Virus record (IMG/VR): IMGVR_UViG_3300031785_001701
Coordinates: 1 to 25,042 of that record
Source: a virus
Reading direction: 5' to 3' (one strand)
DNA: 25,042 nt
Made by a program: the position numbers and the translations under genes. The notes under the pieces are model-generated. The model made no database searches, was not told the DNA's origin, and saw nothing but the letters and a program-made list of their open reading frames with translations. Below are positions 7,041 through 13,234 of the stretch, one piece after another. Positions within the stretch are counted from its first letter, which is position 1, and the number at the start of each line of letters is the position of its first letter.

Positions 7041-7048
7041 TATTTATC
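7041..7048 (-). promoter_or_regulatory. Late-promoter-like box GATAAATA
   Basis: The minus strand reads GATAAATA, 7 of 8 bases of the T4 late consensus TATAAATA. It ends 33 bases before the ATG at 7008, almost the same spacing as the tail-fibre late promoter (31 bases). The first base mismatch and AT-rich surroundings limit the certainty. Confidence 0.4.
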
Positions 7049-7053
7049 TTTTT

Positions 7054-7287
7054 TTACCAGCCTTTGCCGCCATCAAGTTCTACTTGAATAGTTTCTTCTT
7101 GTTTAGGCTGTACCAAAATCTTTTCTAAATCGCCATTTAACCTTGCTAGTACTATGCCTAAAGTAAATGCTAAAGACTTTGCTTGTTGGATATCCAATGT
7201 TACATCTTTAGCTCTACCAGCATCAGCACCTTTCACTTGTTTAAGGAATTGCTGTATAGGACCTGTATTGATAGGTTCATTTTGCAT
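7054..7287 (-). CDS. Unknown 77-aa phage protein
   Basis: This small protein has a polar N-terminus with IQQFLKQVKGADAGRAKDVT and then a helix DIQQAKSLAFTLGIVLARLN. The end is acidic and Gln-rich (QPKQEETIQVEL), finishing DGGKGW. No family is recognised, though I have seen similar helical proteins in T4-like marine phages. The start ATG lies inside the last codons of the 155-aa gene, an 11-base overlap. The single hydrophobic helix is amphipathic and probably not a membrane segment. Confidence 0.6.
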   Translation of the reverse strand: MQNEPINTGPIQQFLKQVKGADAGRAKDVTLDIQQAKSLAFTLGIVLARLNGDLEKILVQPKQEETIQVELDGGKGW

Positions 7288-7744
7288 TTGCTTTTCCCAA
7301 TGCTTCTCGCATTTCTATTTTAGTCTTAAACGGACCTTGATACCTATATCTTTCTAAAGTAATTAATTTAGGACAAAAACTTTTTACCCAACCTTTTTCA
7401 AATTCAATACAATAAAAACCTGCACAATATAAACTTTTAGATTTTCTGCTCTTTGTAAAAAGTGGTAATTTGTTTTTTACATCATAAAGTGGATTATGTG
7501 GAATAGTAGAAGTAGGATATCCATGGACTTCTTTTGTGTCTACCTCTGTAATTTCTAGTTTATTCCATTCTATTTTTTTGCCAATATCTTTCTCTACAAG
7601 ATTTTCATTCTCAAAAAACCTTGTGCCTTTTGAATCGCTTAAAAGATATTTTTCATCAGATAAAGATAAAGTTGCAATTTTGGCTCCGTTATCTTCTAAG
7701 ATCCAAAATTTTCCGTCTATTACTTCTTTTGCTTTTACGCCCAT
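7277..7744 (-). CDS. Unknown 155-aa phage protein
   Basis: Residues 1-45 look like a small beta-rich domain (KFWILEDNGAKIATLSLSDE). After a basic segment LPLFTKSRKSKSLYCAGFYC comes IEFEKGWVKSFCPKLITLER, and the protein ends in a helix KTKIEMREALGKANAK. Three cysteines (in LYCAGFYC and SFCPK) are close together, but no standard zinc pattern forms. I do not recognise a family. A GGAG is 11 bases before the ATG, which overlaps the upstream stop codon. Confidence 0.6.
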   Translation of the reverse strand: MGVKAKEVIDGKFWILEDNGAKIATLSLSDEKYLLSDSKGTRFFENENLVEKDIGKKIEWNKLEITEVDTKEVHGYPTSTIPHNPLYDVKNKLPLFTKSRKSKSLYCAGFYCIEFEKGWVKSFCPKLITLERYRYQGPFKTKIEMREALGKANAK

Positions 7745-8016
7745 TATGTTTCTAACTCCTTTCTATATTTTTTTTGTTCATTTTTTATTTTTTCTACTAC
7801 AGTATCATCAACACATGAAACCATGTGAGGTCTGTAATCTTTTCCAAACTCAGAATATAATTTTACTAGAATTTGTGTACTATTTTGTATAGCATAGTTT
7901 TTACACTCATTCACAGTATCAAAAGTTGGCTGAGTGAAAACAAATGCCATTGGCGGTTCAAATCCTTGTGGTTGACCGTTCATTAATGCCATTAGTGCTA
8001 CTATGTAAATTTTCAT
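7744..8016 (-). CDS. Small exported-looking protein with two cysteines, 90 aa
   Basis: The first 13 residues (MKIYIVALMALMN) form a short basic-then-hydrophobic start that could be a signal peptide or membrane anchor. The rest is soluble, with VFTQPTFDTVNECKNYAIQN and, 35-40 residues later, HMVSCVDDTVVEK. The layout F-x-[TS]-x(3)-C, then V-x-C near the C-terminus, is shared with the 94-aa gene at 9004-9288 and less clearly with the 61-aa gene at 20717-20902. A disulfide between the two cysteines after export is inferred. The gene overlaps the RNase H stop by 4 bases (ATGA). Function unknown. Confidence 0.6.
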   Translation of the reverse strand: MKIYIVALMALMNGQPQGFEPPMAFVFTQPTFDTVNECKNYAIQNSTQILVKLYSEFGKDYRPHMVSCVDDTVVEKIKNEQKKYRKELET

Positions 8017-9002
8017 TTGTATCTTCCATTCAATGGTTCTGCATATAACTGTGCCTGTTCACTAACACGTTGTAGATCCCATTTGGCACAGAACTTCATC
8101 AATTTCATTCCTACTTGAGTAACCTGCTTAGGATTTTCTATTGCATTTTCAACAGTGTCTTGTATTAGATGTTTAATATTTTCTGGTTGTGCAGATAAAT
8201 CACAAAGTGTTACGTTTCGATTATAATCATCAAGTACACGATGTTCTTGTCCGTTATGATCAACCCAACGTTGTAGCATCATGTTATTCCAATTAAAGCC
8301 TTTTGTATCTTTATCTTCAAATGCTTCTTGTAATCCTACTTTGTTTCTAGTACCTTTTGTTCTTACACCAGGATAAGCACTGAACACATTATCACTAGTA
8401 TCACCCCGCATACATTTTTCAAACAACATAAATGCAGGATTAGGTGCCGCCTTAGGCTCCCCTGTCTTTTTATCAAGCACAGGTTTCTTTTTCTTGTCAT
8501 CAAAATAACCTTCGTGTGTGATAATTGTATTGCTTACACCGTTGTATTGTTTTACATTAGGTGCTATAAGTTGTGCAAAGTCACCATCAGTGCTAACAAT
8601 AACATGATTGTCTTTTGGATGGGCTTGTATCCAACCAGCAATAAGATCATCTGCTTCAAGTTCAGGATGTTGCAAAACAGAACAATTTGTTTTTTCATTT
8701 ATAAACTGATTGAATAGATCAAATGTTTCCCAAAACAATTTATCTTCGTCTTGTTCTTTTTCTGTTAATGCAGATCTAGCTTCGCTTCTATTTCTTTTAT
8801 AAGGCTCATAAAAGTCTTTACGCCAACTACGACCTTCTAAACAAAACACAACATGATCACCATTGAAGTCAGCCCATGCTTTTTTTACACTGTTAAGTGA
8901 AATATGCAAAGCCATACCAATTTTTGTTGTAAGATCACCTCTTATTACATGTCTTGCACGGAAAAATGTATTTGCAGTATCTACTAATATATAAGTTTTC
9001 AT
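8013..9002 (-). CDS. rnh: T4-type RNase H / 5'-3' exonuclease
   Basis: This 329-residue protein belongs to the FEN/5'-nuclease family like T4 RNase H, which removes RNA primers from lagging-strand fragments. Visible motifs are the N-terminal LVDTANTFFRAR with Asp 8, the FCLEGRSWRKDFYEPYKRNR arch region (55-72), ELEADDLIAG with acidic residues 116, 118 and 119, and STDGDFAQL with Asp 139 and 141. A CMRGDTSDNV segment further on fits the helix-hairpin-helix DNA-binding part. The second acidic residue in the arch region is Glu 57, where relatives commonly carry Asp. It is flanked by the two small exported-looking proteins, an odd setting for a replication gene. Confidence 0.85.
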   Translation of the reverse strand: MKTYILVDTANTFFRARHVIRGDLTTKIGMALHISLNSVKKAWADFNGDHVVFCLEGRSWRKDFYEPYKRNRSEARSALTEKEQDEDKLFWETFDLFNQFINEKTNCSVLQHPELEADDLIAGWIQAHPKDNHVIVSTDGDFAQLIAPNVKQYNGVSNTIITHEGYFDDKKKKPVLDKKTGEPKAAPNPAFMLFEKCMRGDTSDNVFSAYPGVRTKGTRNKVGLQEAFEDKDTKGFNWNNMMLQRWVDHNGQEHRVLDDYNRNVTLCDLSAQPENIKHLIQDTVENAIENPKQVTQVGMKLMKFCAKWDLQRVSEQAQLYAEPLNGRYK

Positions 9003-9003
9003 T

Positions 9004-9288
9004 TTACATTCTCTGATATACAGGTTTTTGTCCTATTACATTTGGTATTTCTAAATCAGTTGTAATCTCAACTTCAGCACACGATACATAATCGATTTGC
9101 ATATTGCCAAATCTTTCTTTACCATGTCCTAATAATCCGTTTAACAACTTATCTTGATAATCTTCATAAAATTCTAAACATTGATCATAACTTTGAAACT
9201 GCAATTGATAGCTATAAAGGTTTTCTGTCTTATCCGGATTGTCTATATAACTTAAAGTAGCTAAAAATATTATAGCAAAAAATTTCAT
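9004..9288 (-). CDS. Small exported-looking protein with two cysteines, 94 aa
   Basis: MKFFAIIFLATLS is a short hydrophobic start that could direct export. The mature part contains LQFQSYDQCLEFYEDYQDK and, about 40 residues later, MQIDYVSCAEVEI. The same arrangement of two cysteines in F-x-S-x(2)-x-C and V-S-C contexts occurs in the 90-aa gene on the other side of RNase H, so the two are probably distant paralogues. No lipobox is seen, so it is more likely periplasmic or membrane-tethered. The start overlaps the upstream stop codon. Confidence 0.55.
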   Translation of the reverse strand: MKFFAIIFLATLSYIDNPDKTENLYSYQLQFQSYDQCLEFYEDYQDKLLNGLLGHGKERFGNMQIDYVSCAEVEITTDLEIPNVIGQKPVYQRM

Positions 9289-9675
9289 CTAACTCACCTC
9301 TGATTTATCCTTGTCTATAGGGTTTACATTAATATAACCCATTTCTCGTTGTGTGTCAAGTCCTGATTCATCCAAAACCTGCATTGCGATTGTCCGAAAC
9401 CAAGCATCCACTATCTGTTCGTTTGTTTCACCTGAATAGCCTGCATCAATTAATTGTTCGATAAACTCGTTGTTCCAGTCAAGTTCAAAAAAACCGTTAC
9501 GAATATTATCAGGATTAACTTGAGTATCTAGTACACCTACCCAAGGCTTTCCATCTTTAGTAGCCTGTTCTTTTTCTTTCTGTAGAATATCTCTACGTTT
9601 TTCTTCATCAGACTTAGGTGTCTCTAAAATTTTAGGTTTTATACCTAAAGTAGTTTTTATTTTTTCCCAGTTCAT
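9289..9675 (-). CDS. Unknown 128-aa acidic phage protein
   Basis: It starts MNWEKIKTTLGIKPKI with AGGA six bases before the ATG. A charged helix (KSDEEKRRDILQKEKEQATK) precedes GKPWVGVLDTQVNP, ELDWNNEFIEQLIDAGYSGE and EQIVDAWFRTIAMQVLDESG. The N-terminal half resembles small unnamed proteins of T4-like marine phages in my memory. It is acidic overall and has no catalytic motif or membrane segment. It follows queE after a 63-base gap that holds no convincing gene. Confidence 0.65.
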   Translation of the reverse strand: MNWEKIKTTLGIKPKILETPKSDEEKRRDILQKEKEQATKDGKPWVGVLDTQVNPDNIRNGFFELDWNNEFIEQLIDAGYSGETNEQIVDAWFRTIAMQVLDESGLDTQREMGYINVNPIDKDKSEVS

Positions 9676-9738
9676 ATTATTCCTTTCTTCCTAAGGTCGT
9701 CAAGTCTATCTCCGCTGTTATCCTGTTCTTCATATGCC

Positions 9739-10635
9739 TCATGTTCCCCAGGCGTTTCCAAAGAGACTGATGTGTAGTCTTGGCGTGAACCTCCAACCTT
9801 TTTCCATACAGATGTTAGCCACCTCTTGAACATTAAGATTGTATTCTTCACTTCTTCCGCCCAGCGGCATAAGATAGACTGGACATTCAATACCAGCGGT
9901 CTTATACTCTGCGACAGCCTTACCAGCTTCTTCGATATCAATTCTATCAGCAACAACAAACTTAAGATACATAATGCTACCGCCCACATCAGCATAATCC
10001 CTAGCCACTTCAGGCTTAATAGCAGTTTCCCAAGGTTCTCCACTAACAGAGAGTTTTGGGGAACAACTCCAAGTGATTTCAAATCGGTCTTGATTCTGTA
10101 AATAATCCTTGAACTCTCCGTGAAGAAGTTGTGTAGTATTTGTTTCAAATGTAACATTTTTTAGATCTCCCATTTTAGGATGTTCAAATAAATCTATATA
10201 TAGTCTTTGCCATCCAAGCAGGGGTTCTCCCCCTGTCATTATTAAGTGTATATCTTGTCCATTATCTTGTACCCACTTGCCGTTTGGAGTAAGGCTTAGT
10301 AAGTGTTCGACTACATCATCTACTTCTTTTAGCATGTTATAGTGTTTAAATTCAGGATAGATACTTGCATAAGTATCGCAACCTGTATGTATAATAGGCA
10401 AGTCATTAAATTCTTTTGTATCTTTATGTACATTATTATCAATTAAATCTTGAACTTCTTGATTGTGTTTTATGCCAGCCTTTTGCTTTACATCTCGCAT
10501 AGGCTCGCCTCTATCTAATCCAAAGTTCATGCAACGGAAATTACAACCAAACGTACGAAGGAATACACTAGGTACTCCTACGAAACGTCCTTCTCCTTGC
10601 ACTGAATAAAATGCTTCAGAGTATCGTAACTTCAT
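9739..10635 (-). CDS. queE: QueE-like radical SAM 7-carboxy-7-deazaguanine synthase with split cysteine motif
   Basis: QueE converts 6-carboxytetrahydropterin to 7-carboxy-7-deazaguanine, the third step of preQ0 synthesis. The 298-residue protein has the family start YSVQGEGRFVGVPSVFLR followed by FGCNFRC (Cys 31 and 35), a GGEPL SAM-binding motif and the C-terminal HISLFGNAWGT. Ordinary QueE proteins read CxxxCxxCDT. Here no Cys follows at position 38; instead TGCDTYAS appears with Cys 86 after about 50 extra residues, so the third iron-sulfur ligand seems displaced by an insertion. The GAGGAG ribosome site is 8 bases before the ATG, and the start overlaps the 66-aa gene stop (TAATG). With folE upstream it supplies the DpdA pathway. 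Confidence 0.85.
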   Translation of the reverse strand: MKLRYSEAFYSVQGEGRFVGVPSVFLRTFGCNFRCMNFGLDRGEPMRDVKQKAGIKHNQEVQDLIDNNVHKDTKEFNDLPIIHTGCDTYASIYPEFKHYNMLKEVDDVVEHLLSLTPNGKWVQDNGQDIHLIMTGGEPLLGWQRLYIDLFEHPKMGDLKNVTFETNTTQLLHGEFKDYLQNQDRFEITWSCSPKLSVSGEPWETAIKPEVARDYADVGGSIMYLKFVVADRIDIEEAGKAVAEYKTAGIECPVYLMPLGGRSEEYNLNVQEVANICMEKGWRFTPRLHISLFGNAWGT

Positions 10636-10835
10636 TAAACAATCTCCTCAACAATGCCTAGCACTTCAGCCATTACAAAACCAATGCCTGAAAACATCAT
10701 TAAGTAACCTGAGTAAGCAATAACTATATCTGTATAATCATTTGCCGCCCACAGTTCATAACCAGCATAAGCTAACACACCGCCTGCTAATATTCTTAAA
10801 ACACTCTTTACCATACTTACTGTAAAATGATTCAT
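10635..10835 (-). CDS. Small two-helix membrane protein, 66 aa
   Basis: Two hydrophobic segments can be seen: VLRILAGGVLAYAGYELW (about 12-29) and IVIAYSGYLMMFSGIGFVM (about 37-55). They are separated by the polar turn AANDYTD. There is no enzyme motif. The start is excellent, with AGGAGG a few bases before the ATG, and overlaps the stop of the 35-aa gene by TAATG. It sits between folE and queE with no break, so it is co-transcribed with the preQ0 genes, but nothing links it to their chemistry. Confidence 0.7.
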   Translation of the reverse strand: MNHFTVSMVKSVLRILAGGVLAYAGYELWAANDYTDIVIAYSGYLMMFSGIGFVMAEVLGIVEEIV

Positions 10836-10942
10836 TATATTCCTCCTGCATGACTATAAGCCAATATCATTCCAAATGCAAAAACTAAACCTACCCATAT
10901 GGTTGGTAAGTTATCTAATATTATCCATTTAATTTTTTTCAT
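10835..10942 (-). CDS. Very small single-span membrane protein, 35 aa
   Basis: The ATG at 10942 begins MKKIKWIILDNLPTIWVG and then a hydrophobic stretch LVFAFGMILAYSHAGGI. AGAAAG precedes the ATG. Longer frames to 11038 only run inside folE. The stop lies inside the strong ribosome site of the next gene, which fits coupled translation. A membrane peptide of unknown role; the short length leaves some chance that it is not expressed. Confidence 0.55.
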   Translation of the reverse strand: MKKIKWIILDNLPTIWVGLVFAFGMILAYSHAGGI

Positions 10943-10952
10943 AGCTTTCTTT

Positions 10953-11642
10953 CTATTTGTTACAAGCAAATTCTTGTTGTAGTTTAATGTTATCCATGAA
11001 TTCTTTTTTTGTACCCATGTCTTCATTAAATGCACCACGTAGTACAGTTGTCTGTGTCAAACTACTGTGAGCACCAATACCTCTGTTTTCACAACAACCA
11101 TGTGTTGCTTGTAAGTATACACCAACATTAGAACTACCAGTTGCTGATTGTATTTCGTTAGCAATTACATTGTTAAGTTCTTCTTGTAGTGTTCCACGTC
11201 TAGCACACCATTGTGCAATACGTGTATATTTAGAAAGTCCTATAAGTGTTTCTGCGGCAATAATACCAATGTAAGCTACACCATTCACTGGTTGATGATG
11301 ATGCGAACACATGCTTTTTATTTCGCTTCGCACTACCAACATGCCTTTATATCCATCATTTACATGATTAGGAAAAGCAGTAGCATTAGGCATTGGATCA
11401 TATCTCCCTGCCATTATCTCATTAAAATACATTTTAGCTAGGCGTCTGCCAGTGTCCATACTGTTAGGATCATTATGTCTATCGATTATCAAGCTATCTA
11501 AAACTTGTTCAAACTTTAGTGTTGCCTCTTCAATAAGTTGTTCTTTGTCGCCTTCTTGTAAAACTTGGGAAATGTTGTCACCTGCCCAATAGCGGATGCC
11601 TGCATCTTCTAGCCTTGCAATAATTTGTTTACTTTTGCTCAT
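10953..11642 (-). CDS. folE: GTP cyclohydrolase I
   Basis: FolE turns GTP into dihydroneopterin triphosphate, the first step toward preQ0 and also toward folate. The 229-residue protein has the family zinc ligands: Cys 112 and His 115 in SMCSHHHQPV, and Cys 183 in HGCCENRGIGAHSS. The usual Glu of CEHH is Ser here. DTGRRLAKMYFNEIMAG (63-79) is the conserved helix before the active site. It is the first gene after a perfect sigma70 promoter with an inverted repeat, so it heads the transcript that also carries queE. CGGAG lies 8 bases before the ATG. With queD-like, queE and dpdA nearby, 7-deazaguanine synthesis is more likely than folate. Confidence 0.95.
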   Translation of the reverse strand: MSKSKQIIARLEDAGIRYWAGDNISQVLQEGDKEQLIEEATLKFEQVLDSLIIDRHNDPNSMDTGRRLAKMYFNEIMAGRYDPMPNATAFPNHVNDGYKGMLVVRSEIKSMCSHHHQPVNGVAYIGIIAAETLIGLSKYTRIAQWCARRGTLQEELNNVIANEIQSATGSSNVGVYLQATHGCCENRGIGAHSSLTQTTVLRGAFNEDMGTKKEFMDNIKLQQEFACNK

Positions 11643-11659
11643 TTATCATTCTCCGAGTT

Positions 11660-11677
11660 ATAGACGAGGATGTCTAT
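11660..11677 (-). promoter_or_regulatory. Small hairpin in the folE leader
   Basis: ATAGAC and GTCTAT form a perfect 6-bp stem around the 6-base loop ATCCTC on the minus-strand RNA. It lies between the folE promoter and its ribosome site (CGGAG). It could stabilise the leader or affect translation. It is short and could be chance. Confidence 0.35.
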
Positions 11678-11686
11678 TATGTTGTT

Positions 11687-11715
11687 ATTATACATGTTAT
11701 TTAGGCGATTGTCAA
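11687..11715 (-). promoter_or_regulatory. folE: Perfect-consensus sigma70 promoter for folE
   Basis: TTGACA (11715-11710), 17-base spacer and TATAAT (11692-11687) match the bacterial consensus exactly on the minus strand. The leader to the folE ATG is about 40 bases. A strong early host-polymerase promoter fits a gene needed before DNA replication. Confidence 0.85.
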
Positions 11716-11736
11716 GCAAAAACTATCGCCTAAATA
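11698..11736. repeat. 12-bp perfect inverted repeat overlapping the folE promoter
   Basis: TATTTAGGCGAT (11698-11709) and ATCGCCTAAATA (11725-11736) pair perfectly across a 15-base loop. The proximal arm fills most of the spacer between -35 and -10, and the -35 box lies in the loop. On the minus-strand RNA the stem is followed by AACAUG, not a U-tract, so a terminator is unlikely. The position suggests an operator for a repressor or a DNA cruciform element. Confidence 0.65.
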
Positions 11737-11746
11737 TAATTCTTTA

Positions 11747-11962
11747 TTAGTCTTTGTCATTAAAATACTTGTTAAGCATTTCCAAACGATCATCAGCCGC
11801 CGCAAGTTTATCAAGCTCTGCGATAACTGCTTCAGTCACATCAGAGTGTTCACCAATACCAGCTGGCATAGTTTGGTACACCTTTATATTTGCAATATGC
11901 ACTGACACTTCACCTTCTGCCTGCTTTTTAGCCGCCTCTAATATAGCTTCTCCTACTTTCAT
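11747..11962 (-). CDS. Unknown 71-aa acidic phage protein
   Basis: It begins MKVGEAILEAAKKQAEGEV, then has VHIANIKVYQTMPAGIGEHS and a helix VIAELDKLAAADDRLEMLNK, ending YFNDKD. The GIGEHSDV turn followed by an acidic helix is a pattern I have seen in many T4-like marine phages, but no function is known to me. AAGGAGG lies about 8 bases before the ATG, inside the HIT gene stop, so the two are coupled. It ends before the folE promoter gap. Confidence 0.7.
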   Translation of the reverse strand: MKVGEAILEAAKKQAEGEVSVHIANIKVYQTMPAGIGEHSDVTEAVIAELDKLAAADDRLEMLNKYFNDKD

Positions 11963-12315
11963 TCATTGTCCTCCTTACTGTTTAGGTAATTTCCTTTACT
12001 AGGAATTACATTTCTGACCCCACCTCTGGGATCCTCCATATCCCCTTTTTTACGGGGAATTAGATGCACATGAGGATACATTACTGTTTGCCCTGCGGCC
12101 TCACCTACATTTTGTCCTATATTAAATCCATCACATATTTTATTTCGCACCCAATCATAACCCCATCCGTATGCGGCTTTATAACAATAGGCTAAGCATT
12201 CCCATGTTTCTATCTTAGGTACAAACAATAGATGTCCTTCTGTGACAGGATACCCATCTTTATATACTGTATAATGTTTTGTTTCTATTACTATTTCAGT
12301 CCAAGGTGTTTTCAT
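11959..12315 (-). CDS. HIT-family-like protein with altered first histidine
   Basis: The 118-residue protein has TEGHLLFVPK (25-34), then FNIGQNVGEAAGQTV (64-78) and MYPHVHLIPRKKGD (79-92). This is the HIT layout, whose usual core is H-x-H-x-H. The first histidine of the triad is Tyr 80 here, while His 82 and His 84, the latter the nucleophile position, are kept. HIT proteins hydrolyse or transfer nucleotides (for example Ap4A hydrolases). PRGGVRNVIPSKG (96-108) near the C-terminus is an extension of unknown role. Its stop overlaps the start of the 71-aa gene. Substrate unknown. Confidence 0.75.
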   Translation of the reverse strand: MKTPWTEIVIETKHYTVYKDGYPVTEGHLLFVPKIETWECLAYCYKAAYGWGYDWVRNKICDGFNIGQNVGEAAGQTVMYPHVHLIPRKKGDMEDPRGGVRNVIPSKGNYLNSKEDNE

Positions 12316-12317
12316 AA

Positions 12318-12545
12318 TTATCCACTTACATAAGGTTTGCCATCTTTAAATTTGGCATAAAAATTTTTCTGTTCATGTATTCTACCTAATACATCTTGTA
12401 TTTCGTGCATTTCTTCTCTAAGTCTTTCTGACGTAGCACCTTGAGCAATAGCCATACCACGTCTACCTGCTTTTGCTCTAAGAGCTTCTTCTATTATTTC
12501 TACATCTCTAATAGTTAATTTAAAACTAGTATTTGGTTTTGTCAT
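12318..12545 (-). CDS. Unknown 75-aa helical phage protein
   Basis: The start is the ATG at 12545, chosen because GGAG is 6 bases upstream; a TTG four codons earlier has no better site. The protein reads MTKPNTSFKLTIRDVEIIEE, then EALRAKAGRRGMAIAQGATS, and a helix EEMHEIQDVLGRIHEQKNFY. It looks like a short coiled-coil or helical hairpin of unknown role. Similar proteins occur in T4-like cyanophages as far as I remember. Its start lies inside the stop region of the membrane protein upstream. Confidence 0.65.
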   Translation of the reverse strand: MTKPNTSFKLTIRDVEIIEEALRAKAGRRGMAIAQGATSERLREEMHEIQDVLGRIHEQKNFYAKFKDGKPYVSG

Positions 12546-12546
12546 A

Positions 12547-12867
12547 TCAAACTCCAAAATAAAATCTTGCTATACCCGTTGCAAATATAAAAACAGCAAT
12601 ACCATTAATAAAAACCAATGCCCTATCATGCCATAACATACCTACTATACCCCAACCCATTACACCTAATAAATGAAAAAACAAATTATAAGGTTCTGAT
12701 CCACCAGCACTTGTTAATACCATACCTATTAGTATAATAAAACTTGAACTCCACTTTATGTACCAACTAAGGTCATATTTAGGTGTTACTTTTTTAAAAA
12801 CACGGGAACTGTTAAGTTCTCTTATTTTTTCATCTAGTTTTTTATATGTTGACTTCTTCTCTAACAT
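12547..12867 (-). CDS. Small membrane protein with three predicted helices, 106 aa
   Basis: A charged N-terminal part (residues 1-33, KKSTYKKLDEKIRELNSSR) is followed by WYIKWSSSFIILIGMVLTSA, NLFFHLLGVMGWGIVGMLW and LVFINGIAVFIFATGIARF. Three membrane helices are therefore likely, with a conserved-looking WHDRAL segment between the last two. No transport motif is visible. The gene's 5' end overlaps the DNA glycosylase by 26 bases and its stop lies within the ribosome site of the next gene. Confidence 0.7.
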   Translation of the reverse strand: MLEKKSTYKKLDEKIRELNSSRVFKKVTPKYDLSWYIKWSSSFIILIGMVLTSAGGSEPYNLFFHLLGVMGWGIVGMLWHDRALVFINGIAVFIFATGIARFYFGV

Positions 12868-13234
12868 ATCTCTGTAACTCGTGGTCTCCTATATTCTCTG
12901 GTATATTATTTTTGTAAAATATTTCATAACTATCAGACCCGTACTTGCCTATACCATACAAGTCAGTAGCATCTTTTCCATCCCAATGCATAAAATCCTG
13001 CGTCATTCTAAAAAGTCTTTTTGTTCTTACGTTCTTCATTCCTAACGGCGAAAGCATTTCTTGCACTTCATTAAAGTCAGCATGTAAAAATAATTCAGGT
13101 GTAGGATACTTATCAAACAACAAAGGTAACACTGCTTTTACTTGTTTACGGCCTGTTTGGTTTAAGCAAATGACACCAACCATATGTTGCCATTTGTTGG
13201 TAACCTGCTGTTGGACCATTAAATCATCACGCAT
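12842..13234 (-). CDS. MBD4-like HhH-GPD DNA glycosylase domain protein
   Basis: The 130-residue protein matches the catalytic domain of MBD4-like mismatch glycosylases, which remove T or U opposite G. Visible are VICLNQTGRKQVKAVLPLLF (21-40), the linker PLGMKNVRTKRL (63-74), the helix-hairpin-helix LYGIGKYGSDSYEIF (92-106) and GDHELQRY (116-123). Human MBD4 has GIGKYGNDSYRIF and PEDHKLNKY there; Asp 117 fits the catalytic Asp 560. No iron-sulfur cluster cysteines follow. The start ATG has AAGGA five bases upstream and overlaps the preceding small gene. It may repair deaminated bases or act on phage base modification; which, I cannot say. Confidence 0.85.
   Translation of the reverse strand: MRDDLMVQQQVTNKWQHMVGVICLNQTGRKQVKAVLPLLFDKYPTPELFLHADFNEVQEMLSPLGMKNVRTKRLFRMTQDFMHWDGKDATDLYGIGKYGSDSYEIFYKNNIPENIGDHELQRYVREEVNI

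Noticed and set aside
9672-10157. Long open frame overlapping the end of queE, with a coding-looking tail (about 25 acidic residues ending DDLRKKGII)
   Set aside because: Most of it is antiphase to the well-supported queE frame. The tail could only start at a TTG without a ribosome site, so I did not call a gene, though the last 29 codons deserve a homologue search.
11698-11736. Rho-independent terminator for the gene upstream of folE
   Set aside because: The stem is perfect, but no U-tract follows on the minus strand and the stem forms part of a promoter, so an operator fits better.
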